A stretch of 64,000 nucleotides of DNA from JABIDZ01 sp964619405 (GCA_964619405.1 CAZUCF010000002.1:49448-113447), one strand, 5' to 3'; shown: positions 34,101 through 43,593, counted from the first letter of the stretch. The notes: generated by a model from the letters alone, not told the origin. Numbers and translations are program-made.

Positions 34101-34110
34101 TGTATATTTA
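34101..34110 (-). promoter_or_regulatory. TATA-like box for the glutaredoxin leader
   Basis: On the minus strand TAAATATACA is followed about 25 bases on by the small inverted repeat GTTTG/CAAAC and then the structured region. Transcription would start near 34078, giving a leader of about 200 bases to ATG 33876. Confidence 0.4.
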
Positions 34111-34135
34111 ATTTCACAAGTGTGGTGTAAGGTGA

Positions 34136-34924
34136 TTAACTTAATTTTTTTCCAACCATTACAAAAAAAGCATTCTTTTTTTCAAAAAACCATTTTATTT
34201 CATCAATTATAGGGTACTTGAATTTTGGTTTTGAAGCAACAAATTCAATATTATTTTTTTTAAACCATTTTAACAATTCGTTTACACTGTGATAACTTTC
34301 ATGTACTTGCCCGTATTTATCAGCACACCAATAAATATTTTTGTTATTGTTAAATAATTTTTGTCCTAATTTTATTCTTTTCTCAAAATTTTTTCCGCAT
34401 ATTGATAATAAAATTAATCTTTTTACTCGGTGTCTTAATCTTGAAAATTTATTGTACAATCCAATAATTATTAAACCATTTTTTTTACAATGCTTGCAAG
34501 CTATTTCAAAACCTTTCTCAGCATTTATTGTGTGGTGTAATGATCCCAAAGCAATTACAACATCAAATTTTTTTTCAGAATCAAATTCAAGTATGTTTTT
34601 TTCAACAAAATTTATTTGTTTATCATTATTCATTATGTTTGATAATTCTCTAGCTTTTTTTATTGAATTACTACTAAAATCAATAGCAAGTATTTTAGCA
34701 TTTTTTTTGGCAAGACTATTAGCTAATTCTCCTGTGCCACAACCTAATTCAAGTACTTCTTTATTATTCCAAAAAGAATCTTTTTCATTAAAAATATTTG
34801 AAACCCATTTTCCATATTGAAGAATTTTTTCTGAATCCTTTATTCCTCTGCTTGGATAAGGATATTTTTCATATAATTCTTTTACTAATTCTTCGTTTGT
34901 TTTTTGCTTGTTGTTTTGTTTCAT
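34136..34924 (-). CDS. SAM-dependent methyltransferase (class I)
   Basis: A 262-residue methyltransferase. Motif I is VLELGCGTGELANSLAKK, motif II ILAIDFSSNSIKKAREL, motif IV FDVVIALGSLHHTIN. The upstream segment ELYEKYPYPSRG resembles the N-terminus of UbiE-like or small-molecule methyltransferases that act on quinones or sugars. The C-terminal half (GQVHESYHSVNELLKWFKKN) may form the acceptor site. The substrate is unknown. It is divergent from dinB. It ends 115 bases before the structured spacer. Confidence 0.8.
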   Translation of the reverse strand: MKQNNKQKTNEELVKELYEKYPYPSRGIKDSEKILQYGKWVSNIFNEKDSFWNNKEVLELGCGTGELANSLAKKNAKILAIDFSSNSIKKARELSNIMNNDKQINFVEKNILEFDSEKKFDVVIALGSLHHTINAEKGFEIACKHCKKNGLIIIGLYNKFSRLRHRVKRLILLSICGKNFEKRIKLGQKLFNNNKNIYWCADKYGQVHESYHSVNELLKWFKKNNIEFVASKPKFKYPIIDEIKWFFEKKNAFFVMVGKKLS

Positions 34925-34975
34925 AAAAATATTGTCTTTGGGAAAAATTAAAAGAACCTTGTTTCAGAATAAATT

Positions 34976-36079
34976 ATGCAATTGAATGAAAAAACTGTTG
35001 TTTTTGAAAAAAAACAAATTGCTTTAATTGACTTAGATTATTTTTTTGCTCAATGTGAAATTATTAGAAACCCTATTCTTAGGAATAAACCAGTAGTAAT
35101 TGTTGTTCCGACTATTAGGGGTTCGGGTGCAGTTGCAACAAGTAATTATGAAGCAAGAGCCCTAAAAATTCGTTCTGGAATGGCTTTATCTCTTGCAAAA
35201 AAATTGTCTAATGATGAAACCGTTTTTATTAATGTTGACAAAGAATTTTATTCTGGAATTTCAAAAAAAGTTTTTGAAATAATTGATTTTTTTTGTGAAA
35301 AAGTAGAGCAAGCATCAATCGATGAAGCTTATTTGGATTTAACTAATCCACAAGGCTTTGATAAGGCAGAAGAAATTTGTTTTGAAATAAAAAAAAGAAT
35401 TAAGAATGATTTGGGTTTAACTTGTTCAATTGGTTTGAGTTTTAATAAATTACTAGCAAAAATGGCTTCTGAAGAAAAAAAGCCTGATGGTTTCACAAAA
35501 ATTTTGCCCGAACAAAAAGAATCTTTTTTGCTTAAGAAAAAAGTAAAAGCTATTTATGGTATTGGGCCGAGTGCAGAAAAAATATTGAAAAAAATTAATG
35601 TTGAAAAAATAATTGATTTGAGAAAAGTTTCTATTGAAAAACTAATTGAATTTTTTGGTGAGAGTAAAGGCACAATGTTTTATAATTTTTCAAGAGGAAT
35701 TGATGAAAGAATAGTTTTGTTAAATCGTGAAAAACAACAAATTTCAAGAATGATGACTCTAAAAAACGATTCTGTTTTATTAGATGAAATGAAGAATACT
35801 ATTGATTTGCTGTGTGAAATAGTTTTTAATGAGTCAAAAAAAATTGGTAAATCATTTAGGACTTGTTCAATTATTGTGATTACACCTAGTTTTGAATCAC
35901 TAACCAAATCAAAAACTTTTGATGGTGAAACAAATATTCAAGAATTAAAAGAAATAGCTTATTCTTTGTTAAAAAGTTTTTTAGAAGAGTATAAGAAACC
36001 AGTTCGAAGAATTGGTTTTAGAATATCGAATTTTGATACAGATTATGGATTTCAGAGAAAACTATGTGATTTCAAATAA
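34976..36079 (+). CDS. dinB: DNA polymerase IV (Y family)
   Basis: A 367-residue Dpo4/DinB-type lesion-bypass polymerase. The catalytic residues D19 (ALIDLDYFFAQCE) and D116-E117 (SIDEAYLDL) are present, as are VATSNYEARALKIRSGMA, the thumb helix-hairpin-helix (AIYGIGPSAEKILKKI) and the little finger with FRTCSIIVITPSFESLTKS. The gene is followed after 13 bases by endonuclease III, so damage bypass and base excision repair are joined in one unit. A small basic C-terminal tail (GFQRKLCDFK) may bind the sliding clamp. Confidence 0.93.
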   Translation: MQLNEKTVVFEKKQIALIDLDYFFAQCEIIRNPILRNKPVVIVVPTIRGSGAVATSNYEARALKIRSGMALSLAKKLSNDETVFINVDKEFYSGISKKVFEIIDFFCEKVEQASIDEAYLDLTNPQGFDKAEEICFEIKKRIKNDLGLTCSIGLSFNKLLAKMASEEKKPDGFTKILPEQKESFLLKKKVKAIYGIGPSAEKILKKINVEKIIDLRKVSIEKLIEFFGESKGTMFYNFSRGIDERIVLLNREKQQISRMMTLKNDSVLLDEMKNTIDLLCEIVFNESKKIGKSFRTCSIIVITPSFESLTKSKTFDGETNIQELKEIAYSLLKSFLEEYKKPVRRIGFRISNFDTDYGFQRKLCDFK

Positions 36080-36092
36080 TAAGGTGTGTTTA

Positions 36093-36701
36093 ATGGTTAG
36101 TAAAGCGCTTTCTCAATTAAAAATGTTGGAAAAAAAATCTTCTAAAATGCGACTTGCGGCGGAAGATTGGAATGAAGATTGGCAAAAATTAATTTCTATT
36201 ATAATGTCTGCTCAATCAAGAGACGAAACAACTATAAAAATCGCTAATTCATTGTTTGAAAAATATTCTAGTTTGAAAGAACTTTCAAAAGCAAAGTATT
36301 TTGATGTTTTAAAAGTTTTTAAAAGTCTTAATTATAATAAAACAAAAACTAAGAATGTTATTTCTAGTGCAAAAATACTTTTTAATGAATATGAAGGAAA
36401 GATTCCTTTGGATTTTAATAAGTTGATTGAGTTGCCGGGGGTAGGCCGAAAAACAGCAAACGTGTTTTTGGCCGAATTGGGAAAAAACAATATTGGGGTT
36501 GATACTCATGTAGCATATATTTCCAAAAAATTGGGTTGGACTAAAAACAAAAATGTTGAAAAAATAGAGTCTGATTTAAAAGAATTGTTTGATAAAAAAG
36601 ATTGGAGAAAAATAAATCCTATTCTGGTTAGGTTTGGGAAAACTTTCACAAGTAAAAAAGAAAAAGATTTTATTTTAGACAAAATAAAGAAAATAAAATA
36701 G
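36093..36701 (+). CDS. nth: Endonuclease III-like DNA glycosylase lacking the Fe-S cluster
   Basis: Removes oxidised pyrimidines and nicks the AP site. The helix-hairpin-helix ELPGVGRKTANVF with the catalytic Lys (residue 120) and VDTHVAYIS with the catalytic Asp (137) are present. The 203-residue protein ends at KDFILDKIKKIK and lacks the C-terminal four-cysteine Fe-S loop of Nth/MutY. ATG 36093 follows AAGGTGTG, and the 27 codons before it overlap dinB. Loss of the cluster is known in some archaea. It is expected to be active. Confidence 0.88.
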   Translation: MVSKALSQLKMLEKKSSKMRLAAEDWNEDWQKLISIIMSAQSRDETTIKIANSLFEKYSSLKELSKAKYFDVLKVFKSLNYNKTKTKNVISSAKILFNEYEGKIPLDFNKLIELPGVGRKTANVFLAELGKNNIGVDTHVAYISKKLGWTKNKNVEKIESDLKELFDKKDWRKINPILVRFGKTFTSKKEKDFILDKIKKIK

Positions 36702-36909
36702 TTTTTAATAAATTTTTTGTAATTTTTATTATTTTTTTTAACAAAATGTTTTTTAATAATTATTTTATTTGTGTTGTTTTGTTTGAATAAGTTTTTTTTT
36801 GTTGGTAGTTTTATTTTTTTTTATTAGTTTTTTTGATTAAAATTTTAGTACATTAAAAAATTGTTTTTTTAACACAAAGTATATATTATGTGTGTTTCAA
36901 AATTTTTGT

Positions 36910-37377
36910 ATGATAACAAAAAAAGATAATTTGAAATTAGTTTCTGATAGTTTTCCAGAGGTTGGCCAAGTACTTGCAGAATATGGTTTGCATTGTGTTG
37001 GTTGCCATGTTTCAGCAATGGAGAACATTGAGGATGGTTGTAAAGCACATGGTTTATCTGATAAAAAAATTAATGAATTAGTTGGGTCAATGAATAAACA
37101 AGTAAAACTATTTGATTCTTTACCAGATTTAGAATTCAGTAGTATAGCTTTATCAAAGTTAAAACAAAAATTGTCAAAAAACAAGTGCAAGTACATTAGA
37201 ATTATGCCTATTTTTGGTGGTTTTGATTTTGATGCGACAAATAAAAAAAATGATTCTGAAATAGTTCTTGAGAAAGGCGTTCCATTGCTTTTAAATGAAA
37301 AAGTAAGGCGATTCCTAAAAGGAGTTAAAATTGATTTTGATGAAAAACAAAAAGACTTTGTAGCAAAAAGAGATTAA
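36910..37377 (+). CDS. DUF1858 domain with a C-terminal A-type-carrier-like segment
   Basis: A 155-residue protein. The N-terminal half (MITKKDNLKLVSDSFPEVGQVLAEYGLHCVGCHVSAMENIEDGC) is the DUF1858 domain that carries a CxxC (CVGC) and is linked to hybrid-cluster or redox proteins. The C-terminal part (GVPLLLNEKVRRFLKGVKIDFDEKQKDFV) matches the strand pattern of A-type Fe-S carriers (IscA/HesB) but with no Cys, so it would not bind a cluster by the usual ligands. The TATATAT box near 36882 puts the start at ATG 36910, after an unlikely GTG at 36892. Confidence 0.7.
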   Translation: MITKKDNLKLVSDSFPEVGQVLAEYGLHCVGCHVSAMENIEDGCKAHGLSDKKINELVGSMNKQVKLFDSLPDLEFSSIALSKLKQKLSKNKCKYIRIMPIFGGFDFDATNKKNDSEIVLEKGVPLLLNEKVRRFLKGVKIDFDEKQKDFVAKRD

Positions 37378-37538
37378 ATTTTTTAAAATTAGTCTTAATT
37401 AAAACTTTTTTTCAAAAGCAGTTTAATAAATTACAATCTATTTTTTTTATTAAATATTTAATAGTTTATTTTTTTTAGTTTAATTGTATTATTTTTTTTA
37501 TTTTGGTTAGTTGTATTATTTTTTGGGTTTTGTTTTTA

Positions 37539-38411
37539 TTATTTCAAATAATTTGATACTGATTGTGCCGCAACAGCTCCGTCTGAACTAGCAGTTATTA
37601 TTTGCATTAATTCTTTTTTTATGCAATCGCCAGCAGCAAAAACCCATTTTTTGTTGGTTTGCATTTTTTCATCAACGATTATTCGACCTAAATTATCTTT
37701 TTTAACATTAATAAATTCTGAGTTTGATTCAGTTCCAATGTAAATAAAAGCAGCATTTACTTTTATTGTTTTTTCGATTCCAGAATTATTTTTTAAAAGT
37801 ATTTTTTCCAAAAATTTTGTTCCCTCGAAACCAATTACGCTAGTATTCAAAATTATTTCTACTCCTGATAATTTGTCTTGCTCAGCTTTTACAGCAGAGA
37901 GTTCTTTTTTTGGAGAAATTAAATAAACTTTTTTAGCTATTTTTTTCATGAAATGAGCTTCTTCTACAGCCCTATTATCATCGCCTATTATTGCAACTAT
38001 TTTTCCATTATAAATAGCGCCATCACAAGTCGCACAAAAATGAACTCCTTTATTTAAAAAATCTTTTTCGCCTTTAACTTTTAACATTTTACTCTTACTG
38101 CCAACAGCAATTATTATTGCTCTTGCTTCTAATTCTTCGCCTTGCAAAATTATTTTGTTATCATTTATTTTGAGTACTTGACCACTTTTTATTTGAACAC
38201 CATAAGAAAGAGCTTGTTCTTTGAAATTATTCATTAGTTCTATTCCAGAAATATTTTTTATTCCGGGCCAATTTTGGATTGAACTAGCAAGTGTTGCTGT
38301 TCCACCAATTAATCCTTTTTCTATTATTATTGTTTTTAAACCATATCTTGCGCAATAAAGTCCTGCGGTTAATCCTGCTGGTCCTGACCCAATAATTGCT
38401 ACATCGTACAT
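37539..38411 (-). CDS. trxB: Thioredoxin reductase
   Basis: FAD- and NAD(P)H-dependent enzyme that keeps thioredoxin reduced. The 290-residue product has the FAD GxGxxG site (IIGSGPAGLTAGLYCARYG), the redox-active CATCDG motif and an NAD(P)-binding site with IGDDNRAVEEAHFMKK (the usual G-G-G changed, GDD). The C-terminal FAD segment is FAAGDC. It would feed electrons to the several thioredoxin-fold proteins of this window. It is alone on the minus strand, next to the ArsR-like regulator gene. Confidence 0.92.
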   Translation of the reverse strand: MYDVAIIGSGPAGLTAGLYCARYGLKTIIIEKGLIGGTATLASSIQNWPGIKNISGIELMNNFKEQALSYGVQIKSGQVLKINDNKIILQGEELEARAIIIAVGSKSKMLKVKGEKDFLNKGVHFCATCDGAIYNGKIVAIIGDDNRAVEEAHFMKKIAKKVYLISPKKELSAVKAEQDKLSGVEIILNTSVIGFEGTKFLEKILLKNNSGIEKTIKVNAAFIYIGTESNSEFINVKKDNLGRIIVDEKMQTNKKWVFAAGDCIKKELMQIITASSDGAVAAQSVSNYLK

Positions 38412-38446
38412 AATTTAAGAAAAGTTAGCAACGCTTTTATTTGTTG

Positions 38447-39025
38447 CTATATTTTTCTTGAAACAATCCAACCTGAAAAAATGCCGATTATTAATGAAGT
38501 TATAACGCTTATTGCAAAAAAATTGTAATTAATGCCGGTTATTGTGCTTGCTTCGTCTAAACTACTTGTCATCATTTCTGGATTTTGAACTCTTTCGGTT
38601 TTTAATAAATCATTGCTTGTTATATTAATTTGTTCTAAATTATTTTGTGCAAAATCTGAACTAAAACTTTGTTGAACAAACATGCTTTGCATTAAGATGA
38701 GAATGATTATTGCAGAAAACACAATTGTTGAGCTAAGCATAATCAATACTTTTACCTCGTCAAAAGGGTTGGGTGCAATTATTTTTTTGCCTTTGTAGGT
38801 TAATTCATAATATTTCCATTTTCGACCATCATCAATTTTTTTTACTAATTCAGCACCCATTAATAATTCACAGTGTTCTTTTATGGTTGAATTTTTTAAG
38901 GACAATTTTTTGCTTAACTCGCTCAAAGTCATTCTTCTATTATTTAAATTTTTTAGAATGCTTACCCTGCTTTCCGCAGATAATGCTTTAAAGCTTTTAT
39001 CATCCAAAACAAACTTGTCGTTCAT
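38447..39025 (-). CDS. ArsR-like winged-helix regulator with membrane anchor
   Basis: A 192-residue protein whose N-terminus is a winged helix (SAESRVSILKNLNNRRMTLSELSKKLSLKNSTIKEHCELLMGAELV). Two membrane helices follow (about residues 92-115 and 168-188), enclosing a 50-residue outer loop with ISSNDLLK-like Ser/Thr content. This is a membrane-bound regulator that could sense an outside or membrane signal. Its neighbour upstream on the same strand is a multi-pass membrane protein, 24 bases away, suggesting they act as a pair. Confidence 0.75.
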   Translation of the reverse strand: MNDKFVLDDKSFKALSAESRVSILKNLNNRRMTLSELSKKLSLKNSTIKEHCELLMGAELVKKIDDGRKWKYYELTYKGKKIIAPNPFDEVKVLIMLSSTIVFSAIIILILMQSMFVQQSFSSDFAQNNLEQINITSNDLLKTERVQNPEMMTSSLDEASTITGINYNFFAISVITSLIIGIFSGWIVSRKI

Positions 39026-39049
39026 AAATAAATAGTCATCTCAATATTT

Positions 39050-40027
39050 TTAATAATTGTTATTTTCTTCGGTTTCATTTTTTATAAAATAAATAACTAT
39101 TACGGCATAAATTATGCCTGCAATATTTTTTATTAAAATATTGCCAATCATTAGTATAAATGCGAATAAAAATAAAGTGTAAAATAACCAAGAATACTTT
39201 GCGATTTGTGTTATTAAAGGGATGCTGTTGAGTATGTTTTCACCAAAATTAATATTTGATTGTTGGTTTTCAATTTGTTCAATCATTGTTTTTCTATAAT
39301 TTTCTGAATTCAAAGTTGTTTCTAAATTATTAAAGCCAGCTACAAATGTTAAAACATCCACATCATTTTTGTTTTCAAGTTCTTGAAAACCTTTAATGCT
39401 TTTTATTGAATTAATAGTTTGTTTTTGAGCTTCTATTATTGAATCTATAAACGGTTCATTTATTTGCGAATAAACAGTATTTTGTTCATCAATTGTTAAG
39501 TTCAAAAAATCTTTTGTGAATGATTCTTCATAATAAGATTGATTTTGAATATTTATTATTAAAAAAAAGAGCAAAGTGCCTATTGCAACAAACAAAATAA
39601 TTTTTCCAGCTGATGATATTCCTGATCTTAGAATAGCCATTGTTTTGTATTCTTTTTCTTTTTCGTTTTGTGTCATTGTTGCAAAAAATAATCCTATTAC
39701 ACCAAAAAGTAGTGGTATCAAAAAATATATTAAATTAAATAACAAGCAAGTTATTATTACTCCTAACAAATAACTTGTTGTACAAAAAAGAATTGTTGTT
39801 TTTGTCTCAAACTTTTTTATTATTATTTCAATTATTGCTAACGAAGCAGACGCAAAAATAATAAATGCTAAAAAGTTTATTGAAAGCAATTTTTCAATAA
39901 TTGGGAAAATATTTATTGTTAAAAAATTTTCTATTTGTATTCCCGTTAATGAGAAAAAAAAACCAGTTATTAATATCATTGTTATAAGAATTATTGAATA
40001 AATCATTGCCATTGTTTTTTGATTCAC
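39050..40027 (-). CDS. Multi-pass membrane protein
   Basis: A 325-residue protein with about eight membrane helices (the first starts MNQKTMAMIYSIILITM). A soluble loop of about 110 residues (IQNQSYYEESFTKDFLNL to NFGENILN) between the helices looks helical. No family is recognised. It precedes the membrane-anchored ArsR-like regulator on the minus strand, spacing 24 bases, so the pair is probably one operon. Confidence 0.6.
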   Translation of the reverse strand: MNQKTMAMIYSIILITMILITGFFFSLTGIQIENFLTINIFPIIEKLLSINFLAFIIFASASLAIIEIIIKKFETKTTILFCTTSYLLGVIITCLLFNLIYFLIPLLFGVIGLFFATMTQNEKEKEYKTMAILRSGISSAGKIILFVAIGTLLFFLIINIQNQSYYEESFTKDFLNLTIDEQNTVYSQINEPFIDSIIEAQKQTINSIKSIKGFQELENKNDVDVLTFVAGFNNLETTLNSENYRKTMIEQIENQQSNINFGENILNSIPLITQIAKYSWLFYTLFLFAFILMIGNILIKNIAGIIYAVIVIYFIKNETEENNNY

Positions 40028-40115
40028 ATTAGAATAATAATTTTAAACTATTTAATAATTTTGTTTGATTTTTTTTAAAACAATTAAGCTTTTTTTATAT
40101 TTAATTATCTTTTTA

Positions 40116-41612
40116 TTAGTCTGGCGGGTCATATTTTGTTTCTATACTCAATGGTGGGTCAGTTATGAACACTTGTCTATCTGTTTTTGTTGGGTCAGTA
40201 TAAGTGAATTTCAAATAACATGGAGTAGTATCGGTTTCAGAAATATATAATGGGATAATATCTATGTCTATTGTTCTGCTTCCCTTTGCTGGAATTGAAT
40301 CAAAATAACCAATTTTTATATCAAACCAATCTTCACAAAGTGGAGACCTTGTAGTATCTAATTCTATTGTCACATCTGTAACATCAACATTTCCGGTGTT
40401 CTCAATTTTTAAACCTTCAACAGCTGTTTTTATGGTTTTACATTCTGGTTCGCAATCAGTTTTTAATGAAGTTTTATTTAATTTCAAATTAGCTATTGAA
40501 GCTTTGTCAACTGTTAATATTAAAATATATTCTTTTTTTTCGGTTAAACTATTAGAACTAACAATAATTTTACCTTTGAAATCATCTCCAACCTTTGCTG
40601 TAATTGGTACTAGCATTCTTAATTGTAATGTTTCTTTTTTATCTTTTTCAATTTTGCTTATTATGCCACTATTAGTCAATGAAAGATTCCACTCTGTCTT
40701 AATATTTTCATATTCAATATCTGGTACTATTTCAACAAGTATATCATCAACATCAACATTTTTGCTCTTATTTTCAAAAGTTAATTGTATTATTTTTTCT
40801 TCTCCTGCAACTAATTTGTTATCTTGAATTAACTTATTTTTTTCTCTAGTAGAATTACTTTCAACAAATTCTGAAGGGCCTACTGTTGGATTTACACTAA
40901 TAGTAAAGTCATCGTTTATCTTTGTTCCTTTTAAAGTAAAAGTTATTTTTGTTTCAGTGCTTTTTTTAATCGTCTTATTCGAAACTTCTAATTCATAATC
41001 AATTGTTATTGCCCCACCCTGATTAACAGTTACTTTGTTTGGGTTTAAAGTTATTTTTAATAATTTTTCAGAATCGTTTACAAGTATTTCCTGGTTTTTT
41101 AAATCAGATTGGGTCGCTTCAATCAATATTTTTCCACTTAGTTGTTGTTCAAAATAAATTTTTTCTTTTTCTTCGAGAACTTCTATGTTTGCACTAATAT
41201 CTTTTTCTAATATTACTGGTTCATTAGTTTTTTCCATGTCAACTGTTAAAAAAACATCTCTTTTTGCCTTGTAATCCGGTGAAAGAACAGAGTAAGTATA
41301 TTCTCCAACCATTAATGTTATTGTGTGACTACTTCCTTGCTCTGGGCCGTAAACTATTTCATTGGTTGATGAGCGAACAGTTAACGTTGCGTTTCCAACA
41401 CTTCCTCCTCCAAATTCGGTTATATCAAAAACAATTTTTCTTTGCGAATTAAAAAACATTAGTACGAAAACGATTATTATTATTATAACAATTCCAATTA
41501 TTATAAAAGGCAAGTATTTTTTTATATCTTTTTGTGAGTCAGAATCTGCGTAAGAATCATATTGACTATAGTTACTATCAATATTTGGTTCGTTAAAATT
41601 ACCATCAAACAT
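40116..41612 (-). CDS. Membrane-anchored protein with Ig-like/CARDB domains
   Basis: A 498-residue protein with an acidic cytoplasmic start (about 30 residues), one membrane helix (about 33-53, LPFIIIGIVIIIIIVFVLMFF) and an extracellular part made of several Ig-like beta domains: PEGA-like at residues 60-130 (VGEYTYSVLSPDYKAKRDVFLTV), then CARDB-like repeats (DDFTISVNPTVG, KNVDVDDILVEIVPD, GNVDVTDVTIEL), with a few Cys near 395-450. It likely protrudes into the envelope and could be a receptor or structural part. Ribosome binding site AAGTGAT lies before the ATG. Confidence 0.7.
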   Translation of the reverse strand: MFDGNFNEPNIDSNYSQYDSYADSDSQKDIKKYLPFIIIGIVIIIIIVFVLMFFNSQRKIVFDITEFGGGSVGNATLTVRSSTNEIVYGPEQGSSHTITLMVGEYTYSVLSPDYKAKRDVFLTVDMEKTNEPVILEKDISANIEVLEEKEKIYFEQQLSGKILIEATQSDLKNQEILVNDSEKLLKITLNPNKVTVNQGGAITIDYELEVSNKTIKKSTETKITFTLKGTKINDDFTISVNPTVGPSEFVESNSTREKNKLIQDNKLVAGEEKIIQLTFENKSKNVDVDDILVEIVPDIEYENIKTEWNLSLTNSGIISKIEKDKKETLQLRMLVPITAKVGDDFKGKIIVSSNSLTEKKEYILILTVDKASIANLKLNKTSLKTDCEPECKTIKTAVEGLKIENTGNVDVTDVTIELDTTRSPLCEDWFDIKIGYFDSIPAKGSRTIDIDIIPLYISETDTTPCYLKFTYTDPTKTDRQVFITDPPLSIETKYDPPD

Positions 41613-41829
41613 TAAATCACTTCAATAATTACTATTTTTATTTTTATAAATGTTACCTTTTCATTAATTTTTGAATTTTTTTTATTAAAAATTAGATTTA
41701 CTATATTTTTGTTTATTTTCTTATTGGATTTTTTTTATTTTTTTGTTGATTTTTATTTTATAATGATAACATTCTGTTAAATATTTTATAATGATAATAT
41801 TATATTGGACTTTGGTTATAGATTAATTT

Positions 41830-42243
41830 ATGAAAATATCTTTTGTTGGTTTTAAAGATAATCCTGTAAGTATTTTTAGCGAGCTTGCTGAAGGTTTATC
41901 AAAAAAGATTTCTGGTTTAGAATTAAGTGAAAGGTTTGTTCCTTTTTTAGAGGATTTGCCAATAGTTGCTTTAGAAGAAGCAAACGAGAGTGATTTTATT
42001 TTTGTTTTTGCCGTTGTTGAGGAAAATAAAAAAGATTTTTTGTTAGATAAGTTAATTGATGTTGAAGTAAAAACCGAAACAAGAATTTTAAAAGCAATTG
42101 AATTTGATGAATTTTCTGATTTGGAAGAAGAAGAGTTTTTTGAACAAAAAGAATTGTTAGTTGAAAAATATGTTGATATTATTGTTGGAATACTTTTTAA
42201 TGAATTAGAATTTGAACCAAAAGAAAAAGAGTTTGGATTGTGA
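41830..42243 (+). CDS. Small protein, riboflavin/lumazine synthase-like pattern
   Basis: A 137-residue protein. The order of strands and phrases (MKISFVGFKDNP, FVPFLEDLPIVALEEANESDFIFVFAVVEE, LIDVEVKTETRILKAIE) is reminiscent of archaeal riboflavin synthase or lumazine synthase, which share a VPGxxDLPVAA loop. Catalytic His residues of those enzymes are not visible, so I do not assign activity. The protein is strongly acidic at the C-terminus. It could be a decayed relative, or the similarity may be chance. Confidence 0.4.
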   Translation: MKISFVGFKDNPVSIFSELAEGLSKKISGLELSERFVPFLEDLPIVALEEANESDFIFVFAVVEENKKDFLLDKLIDVEVKTETRILKAIEFDEFSDLEEEEFFEQKELLVEKYVDIIVGILFNELEFEPKEKEFGL

Positions 42244-42425
42244 TTATTAAAACATTGATAAAAAAAATTTAATTTGTTTTTGATTTAAATAAAATTTTTA
42301 CTAGATTAATAATTAGCATTAATTTGTTTTTTTGTAATTAATTATTAGTTTTTAATTTAATCATAGTTAATTTGATTTGGTTTTTGATTTAATTATATTT
42401 TTTTTATTTAATAATGGTTTTTATT

Positions 42426-43517
42426 TTAATTGTAATTATTTTGGTTTGTTAATTCGTTTTGAGCTTTTTTGATTTCAAAATTAGTTTGAATTTTTTCTTT
42501 TAATTTTTTTATTTGTTTTTCTTGTATTTCAATTAATTTTTGCATGTTTTCAAGTCCAACATGCTTATCATTAATATCTTTTTTTAAATTATTTATTTCT
42601 CTCAAATATTTTTCTTCAAGTTTTTCTTTTAACTCGCTTTTTTGTTCATTCAAATCAATTATTTCTTTAGAATAATTTTGTCTTGCTTTTAAGGTTTCTT
42701 CTTCTATTTCAATTGCTGTTTTTCTTGCATAATCCCTTTCTTTTTTTAATTCTCTTATTAGTTGAATTGCTTTTTTTGTGAAATTTGTGTGAATGGTTTC
42801 TATTTGAATTATTCTTTTTTCAAGGTGTGAAAAACTTCCTTCAACATATTTTATTTGTGCTAAATGCGTTTCTAATGCTTTTCTTGTTTCTTTTACTGAT
42901 TCTTCTAATGCTTTGTCTTTTTCATGCAAGTCTTCTTCAATTTCAACAATGCTCACTTCTTCTGCTTTAAAAAAACTTTTTCTCTTTAATTCAACATTCT
43001 TTTTTTTGATTTCATCAAGTTCTTCTTCTCGTTTTTGTAGTATTTCTATGAGGGCTTTTGCAGTACTCCCTTTTTTTATGAAAGGGGTTTTTCTTGCAAT
43101 AATAAAACGATTAATTTTTTCTATTTCGTATCTTGCTCTCAAACTAATTTCAAGTATCTTGTTTTGCAAGGTTCTATATAGTTCTGGAACATCTACTTGT
43201 TCATTTTCATTTATTAATTCAATTCGCATTTTTTTTGTTTTTTCCATTTTTATATTTGATTCAAAAACAATTATGTCTTTTTCAATTTTTTCTAAAAATT
43301 GATTAATATCAGGAGTATTTTTTTCTAAAAGCATTATTGTTTCCTTGTTTACTTGTTTCATTAACTCAAATATTTCTTTGAGTTTTACAGTACTTTTTTC
43401 TAATTCAAAAACGAATCCATCTCTTTTTAGATTACCCCAATTAGAGAGATTAAGAGTGTCATGCAAAACATTTATTTTTTGTATTACTAACTTCACATTT
43501 TCTTCGAGTATACTCAT
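42426..43517 (-). CDS. Long coiled-coil protein
   Basis: A 363-residue protein dominated by coiled coil, especially residues 150-350 (heptads rich in Lys and Glu, for example RKALETHLAQIKYVEGSFSH and KEIIDLNEQKSELKEKLEEK). No enzymatic motif is seen. The product could be a structural or SMC-like accessory factor. It is divergent from the MBL gene; the start codon is at 43517, with GAAAATGTG upstream of it. Confidence 0.65.
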   Translation of the reverse strand: MSILEENVKLVIQKINVLHDTLNLSNWGNLKRDGFVFELEKSTVKLKEIFELMKQVNKETIMLLEKNTPDINQFLEKIEKDIIVFESNIKMEKTKKMRIELINENEQVDVPELYRTLQNKILEISLRARYEIEKINRFIIARKTPFIKKGSTAKALIEILQKREEELDEIKKKNVELKRKSFFKAEEVSIVEIEEDLHEKDKALEESVKETRKALETHLAQIKYVEGSFSHLEKRIIQIETIHTNFTKKAIQLIRELKKERDYARKTAIEIEEETLKARQNYSKEIIDLNEQKSELKEKLEEKYLREINNLKKDINDKHVGLENMQKLIEIQEKQIKKLKEKIQTNFEIKKAQNELTNQNNYN

Positions 43518-43593
43518 AGCATTATTAGAAATTTCAAGTATTTAATGTTTACTTTTAACAAGGGTTTTATTTTGATTAGTTGAATAATTATTT

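Noticed and set aside
33791..34117. Minus-strand open frame of 108 codons over the structured spacer and the glutaredoxin gene
   Set aside because: It overlaps the real glutaredoxin gene in another frame, uses codons rare here, and its GC-rich part is better explained by the hairpin.
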